Assembly: GCA_030063045.1 (NCBI GenBank) | Contig: JAQSEB010000078.1 | Location: 1,122,001-1,186,000, forward strand | Direction of reading: 5' to 3' | Length of the DNA stretch: 64,000 nucleotides | Origin: Pratylenchus scribneri | Taxonomy: Eukaryota; Nematoda; Chromadorea; Rhabditida; Pratylenchidae | Shown: positions 37,901 to 50,881 of the stretch, one piece after another | Numbering within the stretch: the stretch's first letter is position 1 | Layout of the letters: every line of letters begins with the position of its first letter | Translations under genes and position numbers: made by a program | Notes under the pieces: generated by a model | The model's input: only the letters and a program-made list of their open reading frames with translations | Database searches by the model: none | Told to the model about the DNA's origin: nothing

Positions 37901-40900
37901 AATTTGTCAATATAGATTTTAATATTCATTTTAAAATTAAAACATAAATAAATAAAATTTTACTAATAAAATCTAGGCTCAAAGTTGAGATTTTATTCAG
38001 ATTTTTCTAATAATTGTCAACTTTCAAGCAGTTCAATTTTGTAAATAATTCCTCAAATTTGCTCACCAAAACCAGCAACAAATTGGAGAAGTCGACCCAA
38101 AGAGTGGCCACCGGACTGGACATGAATGCCTCATTGCCAATGAATGTTTCGAATACGTCCAAAACGGTTGGCAATATGTCGGAAATGAGAAATTTGACAA
38201 TTACAACCACCAACATCACATTGGCCCGATGCTCTTTTCTTTAAATGGGGCAAAAAATGTAAGTATCCGGGAATATGGAGATGGAAAAGGCGAATTTGAG
38301 TATTTGCATTGGCGTTTTTAGCCATTAATCCAACTAATAAGTAATTAAAAATTCGAAAAGATGATATGCCATTAAAAGCATTTAAAAGCGACTACAAAAA
38401 AGTGGTTTTTATAAATTTAGAAACCTTATTACTTTTAAAATAGTTTCAAGTCTTTACGATTAATTTTCCGAGAATATAGAGGAGACTTATTAATTCGTCA
38501 GGCTCTTTCTTTTGGCCATAACTCAACTAGGAGATAACTTATTTGAGAGAGCAAAATACCATCCGAAAGCCTAAAGTGTGCTCATAAAAGTGGCTTATTT
38601 TAAATATTTGTAATTCAATTAAAATTTAAATTAAATTAAATGATTTTGAGTGAGTCTAATAAATCGGAATATTTTGAGGGATAGCCGCTTATTTTACAAA
38701 TTATTTTAAATTTTCAAAAAATTAGAAATGCCACTTTTTAGAGGGCATTTAGGGTTTTCAAATGGCATATCGCCTTCTCAAATATGCTGCTTCCTTGTTG
38801 AGCTATGGCCAAAAGAAAGATCTTCAGATATTAGAATTTCCTATGGAAATGACTCACTTCCTTAAGCAGCTGGCCTTTTTGCTTGTAGCCATCCCTGCGC
38901 CAAGCAACATTGTCCGATATTGATGCTTTTCACTGATTGGCCCAAAGCCAATGCCGCCACCGACAATTGTGGCACCCCCACATCCATTGCTGCTGCTATT
39001 TTCCATCTCTTTGCCGCCTCCTCCACTGTGTGACTCTTCTGTAAAATTGACAAAATATTAATAAAATTTTTTGGTTAATTTTCTATTTTATGACCTAATC
39101 CCTAATGACTGCTTAGGCTCGATTCTAAATTAAATGACTAAAATCTCGTATTTAGGTCTCATTCTCCCATTTTATGGCTTAAAATTTCCAGTTTGGACTT
39201 ATTTAATTTCCAATTTTCTGATCTAAAATTTACCAATTGACATAATTTCCTCATTTATGGGTCAAAATTAGTGCATTGGCCAAATTTACCCTTTTATGGT
39301 CAAAATTCTCGCATTGGCCGTATTTTCTCTTTTATTGCTTAAAATTTGAATATTAGCCTAATTCTCCCTTTTAGTGGCCTAATATTCTTGTTTAGACCTA
39401 ATTTCCCCCTTTTTGTCCCAAATTACCATTTTATGGCCTAAAAATTAGATCCTTTCCCTTTTATAGTAACCTATCTCCCCTAAATCCATTCAACTCACTT
39501 TCTGTCGTTGTAATCGTTGTTGTTTTTGTTTCACTGCTTCGCATCGGTTCACAATGGCTCAGCCGTTTTCGCCGTCTTTGTGCTTCGCTTAATGCCATTG
39601 TAATGCGAAGAGTGAGCACAAATGTGAGCACACCGGGCAAAATTGTTACAAAGGTGGAGCCAAGCAAAATATGGTAAAGTGTCCGGTACAATTGATTCTG
39701 AAATTTTTGGGTTTTTGATTAAAAGAATGGATAATTTCTAAATAAGGGGTTTTTCAATATCTGGAACAATTCTTTTGGCCAAAGCTCAACAAGGAAGCAA
39801 CCACTTTAGGAAGGCGATATGCCATTTGAAAGCCTGAAATGTCCTCTAAAATGTGGCTTAACTAATTTTATGAAAATTTAAAACATTTTGTAAAACAAGC
39901 GGTCTCCTCAAAATGTTGGGATTTATTACATTCAAAGTCATATAACTTTTTTTGAAGTTTGATGGCATTATATAAATTTAAATTTTGCTATTTTTTAGAG
40001 GACACTTTAAGCTTTCAAATGGCATATCGCCTTCTCAAATTGGTCCCATCCTTGTTGAGCTATAGCCAAAAGAATGGCCAAGATACTGTACTGAATCTCC
40101 GTATTGCAAATTCCCATTAAAATTCTCGCATATTTTACCTGAGGCAATCCCGTTCTTTGCACATATGCCAAGCAATCTTGCTCCTCTTTTTGTTCTGCAA
40201 TTATTTCAGTTCCATTTCCTCCATCGCCTTCAATTGTGGAATTGGCCAATTCAACAATTTTGTTGGCAAATTCCGTTGGTTGGGTGCATTCAAATGCGGT
40301 GGTCACTTCGAAAAAACGAGGCAAAGAAAAAACAATGGCCAGCACAGAAAGACCGACAACAAGGCGTTTCACGCGGCTAAAATGTTTTAAAGTTAAAAAG
40401 TAAAATATATAATTTTTTGGTATTTGTACAAATTTATTCTATTAATCAATTCTTGCTTAGTTTTGAACCAATAAACCAAAATTGGTTTAAACCGTTTAAT
40501 ACCCTTTAATTGTTGACCAAACCAAAATTGGTTTAAACCGTTTAATACCCTTTAATTGTTGACCAAACCAAAATTGGTTTAAACCGTTTAATACCCTTTA
40601 ATTGTTGACCAAACCAAAATTGGTTTAAACCGTTTAATACCCTTTAATTGTTGACCAAACCAAAATTGGTTTAAACCGTTTAATACCCTTTAATTGTTGA
40701 CCAAACCAAAATTGGTTTAAACCGTTTAATACCCTTTAATTGTTGACCAAACCAAAATTGGTTTAAATCGTTTAATACCCTTTAATTGTTGACCAAACCA
40801 AAATTGGTTTAAATCGTTTAATACCCTTTAATTGTTGACCAAACCAAAATTGGTTTAAATCGTTTAATACCCTTTAATTGTTGACCAAACCATGACAAAT

Positions 40901-43900
40901 TATATAGCATAGCATTCAATGCGTTTTGACCAGCTCTATCCAATTGGTGGGTATATGGTTTTTGAATGCATTGGATAAACCCCTAACCATAATTATTGTT
41001 TTGTTATAAATATTTATTTATATAAATATATATCCTCCCTCACCTTCTTTTGCTGAACATTCGATGCTTAAATGGCATACAAAGGGCCAAATAGCGATCC
41101 AATGTGAGGGCCAAAATCTGTGGACAATCGCAAATTAGAATTAAATCCTCAAAAACTCACAATCCAAACTGTGCCAGTGTGAGTGGCATTGGCCAAAGTG
41201 TATGTGGGAGGATATAAATGGACATAGGGTCCGGTAGAAACGACGGAACCCCAAAGCTGAAAAGATTAGCAATAATTTATAATTTAGTATAGGGAAATAA
41301 GCTGTTCCATGGCAACTTTTTGGCCATATCTCAACAAGGAATCAACCAATTTAGGAAGGCAATATTCCATTTGAAAGCCCAAAATTTATTGAAAATTTAA
41401 AACAATTTGTAAAAAAAGCGATTTTCCTTCAATAATTCGAGTTTATTATACTTAAAGATATATATAAGTTTTTTAAAGGTGGATTTCGTAAAATTTAAAA
41501 TGCTAAATTATACAAGATAAACAAACAATATTTAGAGGAAATTTTAGACTTTCAAAGTTAAATAAAAGTTTCCCAAATTGCCTAATATATCTCATTCGAC
41601 TTTGACTGTAATAAAACCAAATATTTTGAGAAAAATTCGATTATCTTACAAATTATTTTTTTTCAAAAATTATTAAAGCCACTTTTTAGAGGACATTTTG
41701 GGCTTTAAAATGACATATTGCCTTCCTAAATTGGTTGTTTCCTTTTTGAGTTATAGTCAAAAATAAACTCTGGCATATAAAAATCATTAAATAAAACATA
41801 CCAAAGTTGGCAAACAATAAAGGACAAATGCATTGCAAAGAAGGGCTGAATGCCAGCATGCCAAAGAGATCTGTGTAAAGTTTATAATTTTTATTAAAAT
41901 TATTTTCTTCTATCCATTTTTCTTACTAAAATTTTCCTAAAAAATGTGTTAAAAAAATAAATAATAAATAATTTTTTTATTTTTTCCATCCATTTTCCCT
42001 TCTAAATTGTCCAAAAAAGCATTCTACATCATTGGCAGACATAATTCCCCGAAAATGACTACCATCATTTGTTTTGCACTATCCAATTTTGTGCCAATAT
42101 TTTTATTTTTCTCCATCGTCCATAGATGTGTATTTGGCACTTTAACTGTCAATTTCAAAGAGTGGGGAGTCCCCAGAAAATGTTCATTGAACTAATTTTG
42201 AGGCAAAATAGGGGAAAAGGGCAACATAAGGAAAATTAATTCACCGAATTTGCTCTTATGGCCAAATATATAAGTGGAAAATATGGTGCTCCGGAAATTG
42301 GGTGGGGACTAAATTTGGACAAATTTAGAACAAAAATAGCATACAATAAAAATATGGTGGGGGCGGAAATGATGGGAGCCTTTCCCCTTTAAATTTTTTC
42401 AATAAATCCTTATTTCATTGAAATTACCGGAAAAGTACTAAAAAATGGTTCAATGTAATAAATATTATATTATACCCAATTAATAGATCTCATCAAGATG
42501 TATCATTTAATTATATTTTGTTTTGGGTTTAACCAATTTTAATTTAGTTTTGAACCATTAAAACAAAATGGGTTTAAACCGTTTAATACCCTTTAATTGT
42601 TGACCAAACCAAAATTGGTTTAAACCGTTTAATACCCTTTAATTGTTGACCAAACCAAATTGGGTTTAAACCGTTTAATACCCTTTAATTGTTGACCAAA
42701 CCAAAATTTGTTTAAACCGTTTAATACCCTTTAATTGTTGACCAAACCATGACAAATTATATACCATTCAATGCCTCTTGACCAGCTCTATCCAATTTTG
42801 TTTATATGGTTTAATAAATATATAACTAAATTACTTAAATTTCTATGCCAAATTTTCCCATTAATTTGCCAAAAACTGACCAAATAATAATGAATAATTG
42901 GAGTGGTTCCACCCGTTGACCGAAAACGCAAAAACACCAAAACGCAAAGGGCATTCAGCGAAATGCCGGAAAGGACGAACAACAATGTGAGTGGGCCATT
43001 CAAAAGCCAGGAGAGCATCTCTTGGACCGGTACAAAATCACGATGATTGGCCAAATCGAACCAGGAGGATGCACTCAAAATTGGCGACGATGGGGAGAAT
43101 TCCGAATGTTCAGAGATGGCCGGGGTTGAAGCCGAAGGGAATAGTGGATCTGGGTGATGTCTGAATGGATAGAAGGATTATTTATATTTTAGGCAATAAA
43201 TTGTGAAGTAAAGGACATATAATTTGGGAATATGGTGAAGGAATAAAATACTAGGAATTTGCCATAAAATATGGCCTAAAATGGAAGGTGGAAAGGGAAT
43301 GGAATGGCACAATTTTTTGGCAATGGCAATTTTCGGGTTTTTATTCTCTCTAAAATTTTTGGCCTACATTTTTGGTTTATTCCCTTTAAAATTGTTTGTC
43401 CAATATTTCAATGATTTATAAAGGAGAATAATAGGACATTATCATATTTGGATTAATAAATAATGATGACCAAATAATTATTATTTATTAAGTACATTGA
43501 GGAAGTAATATTAAAAGAGGAAGAGGAATAAAAAACAATGAACCGGTTTTAAAATAATATTAATATTTCCCTTCCATTATTATTTTATATTTTAAGAGGA
43601 AACATTTAAATATTATGAGAAAATATTGTAATTTCCTTTTATCCACTATTATTATTAGCCATATTTTAACATGAGGAAATATATTAAGAATATATATTAT
43701 GGTGGAGGGAAGGGAAATGGGGCAAATTGATGACAATGGAGGAAATAATTATTATTTATTCCAATTTAAAAAATGTTTATTTTCACTTTTTAAAATTACA
43801 CTTGCCCATAGACACTTTTTCCGTTTGAATGGCCGATTAGCCTGATTTCCCTTCTTTGAAATGGAAATAAAATTTGCAAAATTAAATAATAATTGTAAAG

Positions 43901-46900
43901 GAAAAGCGCAATGGATTGTAAATTAAATTTCATCGAATTGGAATCAAAAAATTGTGCCCAAATTTTAATAATGTATTTCTTTATTGAAAAAATGTTTATT
44001 TTCACTTTTTAAAATTACACTTCTCATCATGGCCATAATTTCCGTTTGAATGGCCTATTAGCCGCCGATTTCCCTTCTTTGAAATGGAAATAAAATTTGC
44101 AAAATTAAATAATAATTGTAAAGGAAAGGCGCAATGGATTGTAAATTAAATTTCATCGAATTGAAATCAAAAAATTGTTCCCAAATTTTAATAATGTATA
44201 TCTTTATTGAATGCCCTTTGTGCCACATGAAATATTTTGAAATTTGGCCCCGATTAAATATTTGAATAATTTTGAGGATTAAATTTGAATATTTTTAGGC
44301 CAAAAATCTGGCAAAGGTCAATCGCTCTTCAATAATTTATTTAAATCCAAAAATTTTCAAATCGAATAGAAAAAAGGCTGAAATTCAAAAAGGACAAAAA
44401 TTAAAACCCTTAAATATATTCTTTGATGAGAAAATTAATTTAACATTTACAAAATAGGGGAAAAAAAAAATTTAAAAATGATAAAAATAAAAATCTTTGA
44501 ATATTCTCGGGTCGAATTTTAATGTAAAAAACATAAAAAAGAAACAAAAAAAGGACTAATAAATAAAATTAAAATGGAAAGATGCCGGAAAAAATTGGCT
44601 GCTAAAAATGGGAACTTATAGAGCCTACTTTTTGGATGGCACACTTTTTTGTTCACAAGTATTTTTTGCCACCTCCCCCTCCCTCCCTTTAACACATCAA
44701 AAAGTGTGGAGGGCTAATAAGAGCAAAAGAGAGGGCGAGGGAAAATTTGTGCCAAAAACGAATTAATGAGTGTGGGGAAAGGGGCCGGTCGCCTTTGGGG
44801 AAAAACTCCTCTTTCCATTGGGAATATGGCGGGGCCAAAATGTGTTAAGGGAAGGGCCAATGAGCAGTGCCGAAGGCCGGCGGCTTCTGGGAATGACAAA
44901 AATGCCCTTGGAATGTGCCAAAAGCCCTTTTTCCCGTTTTTCTTCATATTATCTGCTTTGGCACACACAAAAAAAAACATTATTCCCTGGAAATGGACTA
45001 GTTTATGGCCAAATGGATGGGTGGATATGTGGATAAAGCCCAGTGAAGGGAAATGTGGCCGAAAGAGTCGAAGGGAATGGACATTTAGTTGAAATGGCGT
45101 GAAATCGGCAAAATGGACGGAAAATGGGCACATTCCCCAAGGGGAATTTTGCGTGGGGATCATTGGGGGAATCGGGAATGATGAGAGGGAAGGGCAAAAA
45201 TCAGTGAGCAAATAGCCTTAAGGGAAATTCAAATAAATAAATAAATTTTTCCTCTGAGTGAATCAAAATCAACATTTTCATTTCATTTTCTATTCCTAAT
45301 GAAATATTATTATTATTTTCCATGGTAAATAATGAATGATTGAGTACTTATTATTCCATTCTTTTGGCCATAGCTCATCAAGGAAGAAATCAATTCAGGA
45401 AGGCGATATGCCATTTGAAAGCCCAAAATGTCCTCTAAAAATGACTTATTTTCAATTTAATTAAATAAATATTTAAATGAAGCTGAAGTTAAATGTCTTT
45501 GAATGTAATGAACCCATACATTTTAAGAATAATTGGCTTATTTTACAAATTCCAATAAATTTTCATAAAATTTAAAGAAGCCACTTCTTAGATGACATTT
45601 AGGGCTTTCAAATGGCATATTGCCTTCCTGAATTGGTTGATTCCTTGTTGAGATATGACCAAAAGAATATGGCCTCATGGTTTATTTATTTGGACAAAAT
45701 TTTAATCTAGACAAATAAAATAATTTATGGCGGAAATTAATGAAAAAGCTTAAAAAATTGTTTTTAATATTTATAATTTCAGGGTGGTCTCTCCCCAAAA
45801 AAATATGTTTATTTTGCCCTAAGAGAAATGTCAAAATCCAACCAACAATTTTTTTTTATGATTTCCCATTGAAATGTGTGCAAATGACATTTAATATTTT
45901 TTATGCCATTCCCATGCAAAAAATCTCCGATTAATTTTTCTTGGCCAAAATTGCGTGCCTCAAATGAATGAATTTTGGTTATGGCCAAAGGCACAATTGA
46001 GCCGGAAAATTGAGTGGGGGGAGGATGGTAAGAAGATTAATTTTACACCAAACTTTGACCTCAATTTTTGCTATATGACTAATTACAAGGCAAAGGCCAA
46101 ATTTGGATAAAAAAATGGCACATCATTCTATTCGGTAACGGATTTTTCTTTGATTTTTGGCTTAAAGCTCGGCTAGATAATTATGAATCTGAGTAGGCGA
46201 TATACCATTTGAAAGCTCAAAATGTCCTCAAAAAAATGTCTAATTAAATCTTAGAAAATTCGGCTTTAAAAAAGTTTACAGGCTAATTTAAACCTTTAAG
46301 AGTGTAATAAATCTGAATTTCATGAGAAAACGCTGCTTATTTTAGAAATTATTTTAAATTTTCTAAATTTTCAAAAAATTAGAAAAGCCTTTTTTTAGAG
46401 GACATTTTTGGCTATCAAATGGCATATTGCCTTCTCAAATTGGTTGCTTCCTTGTTGAGATATGGCCAAAAGAATGGCATCAGGCATTGAAAAGTTCTAT
46501 TTTGGTTGCTTAGAGAATATTTGCTTCTTTTCAAAGTTATTTTTGATGTCCTTAAAATTTTCCTAATAGAATAAGAAATTTTACATGTTCAAAGATTAAG
46601 CCACTGAAGGAAATGGAAACTTTTTGGGCCAAAGGAATAGAAGGCGAAAGAATGGAAAATGGGCCATATAAAAGGGCAAATAATGGAATTTGAGTTAATG
46701 GAATTTATTAGTCGAAGCGGAAAATCCAGGAAGTTGGCAGCAGTCCAAAATTTGCACAAAAATGCTTTTTATATAGTTATTAATTTTTTAGGCAAAGAAT
46801 TATCGATTAGCTTTATTAAAATTCTTAATAAAGTTTCCCATATTTTTAATAATTTTAATTTAAATAGATTTTTCTATGATTTTTATACAATTCATAGCTC

Positions 46901-49623
46901 TATAGAATTATTGTAAATATATTCAAGACAATTCACTATGGAATTAATTATAAACGAATAAAACGAATTGGCATTTGTTAGGACCAAAATTGTATACCTT
47001 GGCTAATTTTTTGGCCAGATCTCAACAAGGAAGCAACCAATTTGAGAAGGCGATATGCCATTTGAAAGCCCAAAATGTCCTCTAAAAAGTGGCTTTTCTA
47101 ATTTTATAAAATGTTAAACAATTTGTAAAATATGCGGCTTTACCCCCAACTAGTCAGGTTTAATTCACTAAAAGACATTTAATTTTTTAATGGTGGATTT
47201 AATCAAATTTTAAAAGCCATTTTTAGAAGGCACTTTAGGGCTTTCAAATAGCATAAAGCCTTTCCGAATTGGTTGCTTCCTTGTTGAGATATGGTACAAA
47301 ATCAACAGCAAGATAATCGTCTAGTCGATGGGATGATTCTATTTTCTAGTTTTTAGTGTGCAAAATTTTCAATAAACAAAATTTTTTGGCGAATTTTGTA
47401 GCAAACATATGATGCGTGGGGAAATATATTCATCATCTGGCACTAATCTTCCCCACATTTTCGCCTATTAAATTTGATGGCATCCACCAACAAAAATCCA
47501 TCAAATAATAATAAATTTGCACGCACCAATAATAATCAGCCGTAAAAACATTAACTTCGCATCAATGAAAATAATAAAAAAATGTGGAGGGGATGCACTT
47601 TGGTGGTGGCCAAAAAAATGGAATATTTTAGAAGGTGTCCGTCCAGCCAAAAGCCTTTTAAGTGACGATTTTCCCACTCATCTCCCTTCCATCCACCCCG
47701 TAAAATGTCCTTTTTTCTGAGCCAATAAAAAAATTTTTGCCCCCCGGGCCCATCCCCAGTCCCATGCCATCTTTTCCCCATATTTACAAGTGGCAGCAGC
47801 CCCAGGAATTAATCAATTAATAATGTGGAAAATGAATGGAGGCCATCATATTATCATTTGGCCTCCTCCATAATATGTTTTTGTGGCAATACCCAATACC
47901 ATGAAAGATTGTGGGCCACTTTAGTTTTGGCGCAGAAATATTTATGAGCTTGAATAAATAAAAAAGAGGAGTAAAGCGCAAATTCTAAAGGGGACCATAA
48001 CAAATGTCTAGTTAATATTCACGAGTAACCAATCTAAACCATATTTTTATGATTAGCTTTTTAACATTTTTATATATTGCGCAATATTATAGATAAATTG
48101 TCTGAATTTATATTCGGTATTCGTTTGAATTAAATAATTTGGACTATGGAGATAGGAGAGGAAGATTAATATACAAAATTATATTATCGATAGGTAATTA
48201 AAATGTTCACGATTAACAAACCTAGACCATTTTTATAAACTTTTTATAGCGTTTAATATTTCGCAATAAAAGAAAACTGTGAAAATTTATGTGTGTTTTT
48301 GGCTCATATCTCTGCGAGACAATCATCAATTCGAGGAGGCAATATGCCATTAGAAAACCCAAAGTGTCCTCTACAACTTGGCATTTTTAAATTTTATGAA
48401 AACTAAATTTAAAAAAAAAAAAAGTTAAATGCCCTTAAGTGTAAAATAAACATGAACATTTTGAGGAAAAGCCACTTTTTACAGGATATTTAGGGTTTTC
48501 AATGGTATATTACCTTCCGGAAATTGTTATATTTCCTTGTTGACGAACTATGGCCTAAATAATGCTCTCTTAAAATTTGTCAATTTGGATGTAATAAATG
48601 GGATAAATATTTAACTAAAGAATAATGCGCGAATGTTCTTTTGCTCATGAAAAAAGGCTTAATTTCCTACCCAATTAAGTTGGCACATTTTCCATTGGAA
48701 TTGAATTAAAAATTTGGGGACAAACTCGTAGAAATGAATATACTAGAATACACCTTAAAATTAACGGAATTTTCTACATGCGCAATTTGTAATTGAATTT
48801 TTACTAGGAAATGGAATTAAATTAATAAGCCCAATTTGTGAGAAATATGGCAATATGAAAATGAAATGAGGATAATTTGGATAATTTGATTGAATGATCC
48901 GCGCGTCCACAAATGTAATTTTATTTATTATAGGGAATTATGGATAATAGATGATAGATGAATTAAAATTGGATAGTGGCTAATTAATTTGGAAATTATC
49001 GAAAGATAGTGCCAAATAAGTTTTCATTTTTTGTAAATTTTTGGTTGAACAGAGCGGAAATGTGTCTGTGTATAAGAGAAAAATTGTGCCAAATTAAGTT
49101 GGTATTTTTATGAATTTTTCGCAAAAATTTTAATTTATTTTTGACATTAAAATCGATCAAACTATTAGGGCCATACTTTATAATAATTCACGCCAATTTT
49201 TGAAAAATTTTTCACTAAAATTTTAAATTTTTTTAGATTAATCAAATTATTAGGGCAAAAAATTCAAATAGCTTAATTCAATTTTAAAAATTTTACAAAA
49301 ATTTTAACTTATTTTTAATACAAAAATTAACAAAAAATTGTGCCAAAAATTCGGATTTAAATATTCGTCTGGAAATTGGCTGATATAAGTCCCATTAAAA
49401 ATCTTAGAAAAATGTAATTTAATTACCTGATTATATTGATGAGGGGAGAAATTGTCGATGTAGACAATTGGCCACCGGCCATTCCTTGATGAAATGTTGC
49501 ACTTTTTGTGGTTGTTGTGGCAATTGAGGAGGCAAAAATTGCAGCAGCTGTGGAAGTGGGCGACGATGTGGAAAAAAGGGAAAATTGCGAAAGGCTGCTG
49601 CTGGATGGCCAAATTGTGGCCAT
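34994..49623 (-). CDS. FMRFamide-peptide-receptor-like (FRPR-type) GPCR, 13 exons
   Basis: Exons, in minus-strand order: 49623-49427, 43160-42881, 41870-41802, 41256-41161, 41117-41044, 40376-40139, 39697-39499, 39038-38858, 38238-38067, 37522-37391, 36951-36809, 35862-35596, 35156-34994. They join in phase to 736 codons plus TGA with GT/AG at every junction. The N-terminus is Ser/Thr-rich and extracellular. TM1 is near 118-143, TM2 160-182 (SLACWHSALLCNAF), TM3 ends in DRY at 221-223, TM4 ends SLPRFFE at 256-262, and a long second loop has Cys269 and Cys304. TM5 is in exon 7, TM6 holds KFLISDILPTVLDVFE, and TM7 holds VDFSNLLLVL-NCSTNFW. The SLPRFFE and DFSN/NFW signatures are those I know from nematode FRPR receptors. 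The ligand cannot be told. The ~220-residue cytoplasmic tail is Gly/Ser/Pro-rich. Exon 1 is assigned by phase, start codon and donor across a 6.3-kb intron and is the least certain part; exons 2-13 are firm. The introns hold R1 and R2 elements. Confidence 0.85.
35263..35562. repeat. R1 fold-back element in receptor intron 12
   Basis: Full-length copy between exons 12 and 13 of the receptor gene. Confidence 0.72.
36265..36602. repeat. Palindromic element in receptor intron 11
   Basis: Arms of about 124 bp (36,265-36,388 and 36,478-36,602) are near-perfect inverted complements. They share TTTCACTTAAATTGGTC, CAATTTAGAGGGCTTAAGCC and TTTTTTGGCTTAAGCC or its complement. The ~90-bp centre contains two ATGTTTTTGAT copies. 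Non-coding; a MITE or fold-back insertion is likely. Confidence 0.8.
37030..37300 (-). repeat. R2 element, 3 core units, in receptor intron 10
   Basis: Three 46-bp units with both flanks, in the same orientation as the receptor gene. Confidence 0.82.
38506..38817. repeat. R1 fold-back element in receptor intron 8
   Basis: Full-length copy; the left arm is moderately diverged and the right arm well preserved. Confidence 0.7.
39085..39460. repeat. Degenerate ~45-50-bp tandem repeat in receptor intron 7
   Basis: About eight diverged units on the pattern CCTTTTATGGCCTAAAATT followed by a short variable part and TTAGNCCTAATT. It fills almost the whole intron between exons 7 and 8. Confidence 0.6.
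39769..40076. repeat. R1 fold-back element in receptor intron 6
   Basis: Full-length copy; both arms carry the standard motifs. It ends about 60 bp from exon 6. Confidence 0.72.
40437..40985 (-). repeat. R2 element, 9 core units, in receptor intron 5
   Basis: The longest core in the window: nine 46-bp units. ATTGGTTTAAACC occurs at 40,481, 40,527 and 40,573 and on at the same spacing; the last three units share a C-to-T change (TTTAAATCG). Standard flanks. Same orientation as the receptor gene. Confidence 0.88.
41313..41763. repeat. R1 fold-back element, enlarged copy, in receptor intron 3
   Basis: Standard outer arms, but about 140 bp longer than usual in the centre. A second diverged arm-like segment is present near 41,520-41,560, so it may be two nested copies. 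Confidence 0.6.
42478..42820 (-). repeat. R2 element, 4 core units, in receptor intron 2
   Basis: Four 46-bp units with standard flanks, in the same orientation as the receptor gene. Confidence 0.84.
43768..44212. repeat. Tandem duplication, ~220 bp, in receptor intron 1
   Basis: Two adjacent copies, offset about 223 bp, beginning AAATGTTTATTTTCACTTTT and ending ATAATGTATxTCTTTATTGA. They are nearly identical except around the first 70 bp. Confidence 0.85.
45358..45668. repeat. R1 fold-back element
   Basis: Full-length copy inside receptor intron 1, with well-preserved arms. Confidence 0.73.
46141..46477. repeat. R1 fold-back element, degenerate left arm
   Basis: The right arm is standard; the left arm is eroded (TGATTTTTGGCTTAAAGCTC). 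Inside receptor intron 1. Confidence 0.62.
47005..47299. repeat. R1 fold-back element
   Basis: Full-length copy; the left arm is well preserved and the right arm slightly diverged. Inside receptor intron 1. Confidence 0.7.
48000..48290. repeat. Diverged direct duplication (~175-bp spacing)
   Basis: Segments around 48,010 and 48,190 share TTAATATTCACGAGTAAC / AAAATGTTCACGATTAAC, then AACCATATTTTTAT / GACCATTTTTATAAAC and TTGCGCAATATTA / TTTCGCAATAAA. Weakly supported. Confidence 0.4.
48294..48558. repeat. R1 fold-back element, diverged
   Basis: Both arms are recognisable but eroded (left GTTTTTGGCTCATATCTC, right CCTTGTTGACGAACTATGGCC). Confidence 0.55.
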
Positions 49624-50009
49624 TTTTTGTGAATGGGAAATTGGCCGAAATTTTCGGAAAAAACAGGAAATCAAAATTATTTATTTTTTTGGCAAAAAAA
49701 TCTGCAATAAAAAAAAAATAAAAATATGTGAAAATTTTATAATTATTAGGTAAAGGGATTAGTAAATTTGTGTCAAATTAATGTTTTAGGGGTTTAATTG
49801 AGTAAAAATTGCTGGAAAATGAATAAATCTTCCCTAATACCTACAGTTATTGATATAAATGAGATGAAAGAGAATACGATACGTATATTTTTTATTTCCC
49901 TTGTTAGAAATTGAAGGAACCTAGAGGCAAAATAATCAAAAGAAAAGAACCAAAGCAGAGGCCAACTTTTCATCGTCCTTTTTGGCTCCATTTTGGCTCC
50001 GTTTATAAT

Positions 50010-50310
50010 AATAATAACTCATCAATGACTGAACCAATTTTCATAATTTTTATATCAAATTAAAGAACAGACTTTTGGCTCTCAAATGATATTAAATTTA
50101 TTTAAATTGTTTCAGAATTGATCGAATTGTACTCAAAAATACCAATGAACATTCCGCTAATCATTGCGAAGGTCATTAAGGTTTTTGGCCATAATTCCAT
50201 CAATTCCTAATCAATTTAAATAAAATTAATATTATTGGATAATAAAATGTCTGTTCTTTAATTTGATAACAGAAAATTATCAAAATTAGTTCAATATTTG
50301 AATATTATAA
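50010..50310. repeat. Inverted-repeat element related to that at 19.5 kb
   Basis: ATATCAAATTAAAGAACAGA near 50,052 and its inverted counterpart TGTCTGTTCTTTAATTTGAT near 50,250 form diverged arms, together with ACCAATTTTCATAATTTT and AAAATTATCAAAATTAGTTC. Confidence 0.5.
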
Positions 50311-50881
50311 AAGGCGAAAATTTGGGGGAATATATACTATATAAAAAGAGCTGAATTCTTTGGTAAGTCAAAATCCTTATTATTAATTCAGAATTGTGAA
50401 AAACAAAATTTTAATAGTAAATTCTTTTTCGTACCGGAAAACGGCGGTGCATTTTTTAATTAGCTAGTCAATGTCCAAAAATGTGTCGGCACTCTTCAGT
50501 CTTCACGCATTTTGGGCGGAGTCTTCTCAGAATGGTTCAAAAAATAATACATTCATAAATGGTAAATGGAAAATGGATTGGCGCAAAAATTAATAGGGAG
50601 AATAAGCGACATATGTCCCCAATGGAACATTGGAAAATAATAAAATGAATGATGGAATCTCTCAATGGGCAAATTAATAAATTAATAAAGGAAATTCGAT
50701 GTGTGACAAATGTTTATAAAATTATTTAAATTTTCAGACAAAAATTGGGAAAATTTGTCATTAATTTGTCTGCAGATTATTAATATAAATTAATTGGGAA
50801 ATTGCGATGAAAATTTGTAAAATTATTTTAAATTTTTCAAATTTAGAGAAATTTTTCATTATTTTGTAAAATTCTTTGCAG

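Noticed and set aside
44714..45211. 165-codon minus-strand ORF
   Set aside because: It lies in intron 1 of the receptor, has Pro/Phe/His-rich composition typical of a purine-rich opposite strand, no domain and no supported start.
45740..45994. Opposed ORFs (64 codons plus, 61 codons minus) within receptor intron 1
   Set aside because: Overlapping frames on both strands, one interrupted by an acceptor-like TTTCAG; no supporting exon structure.
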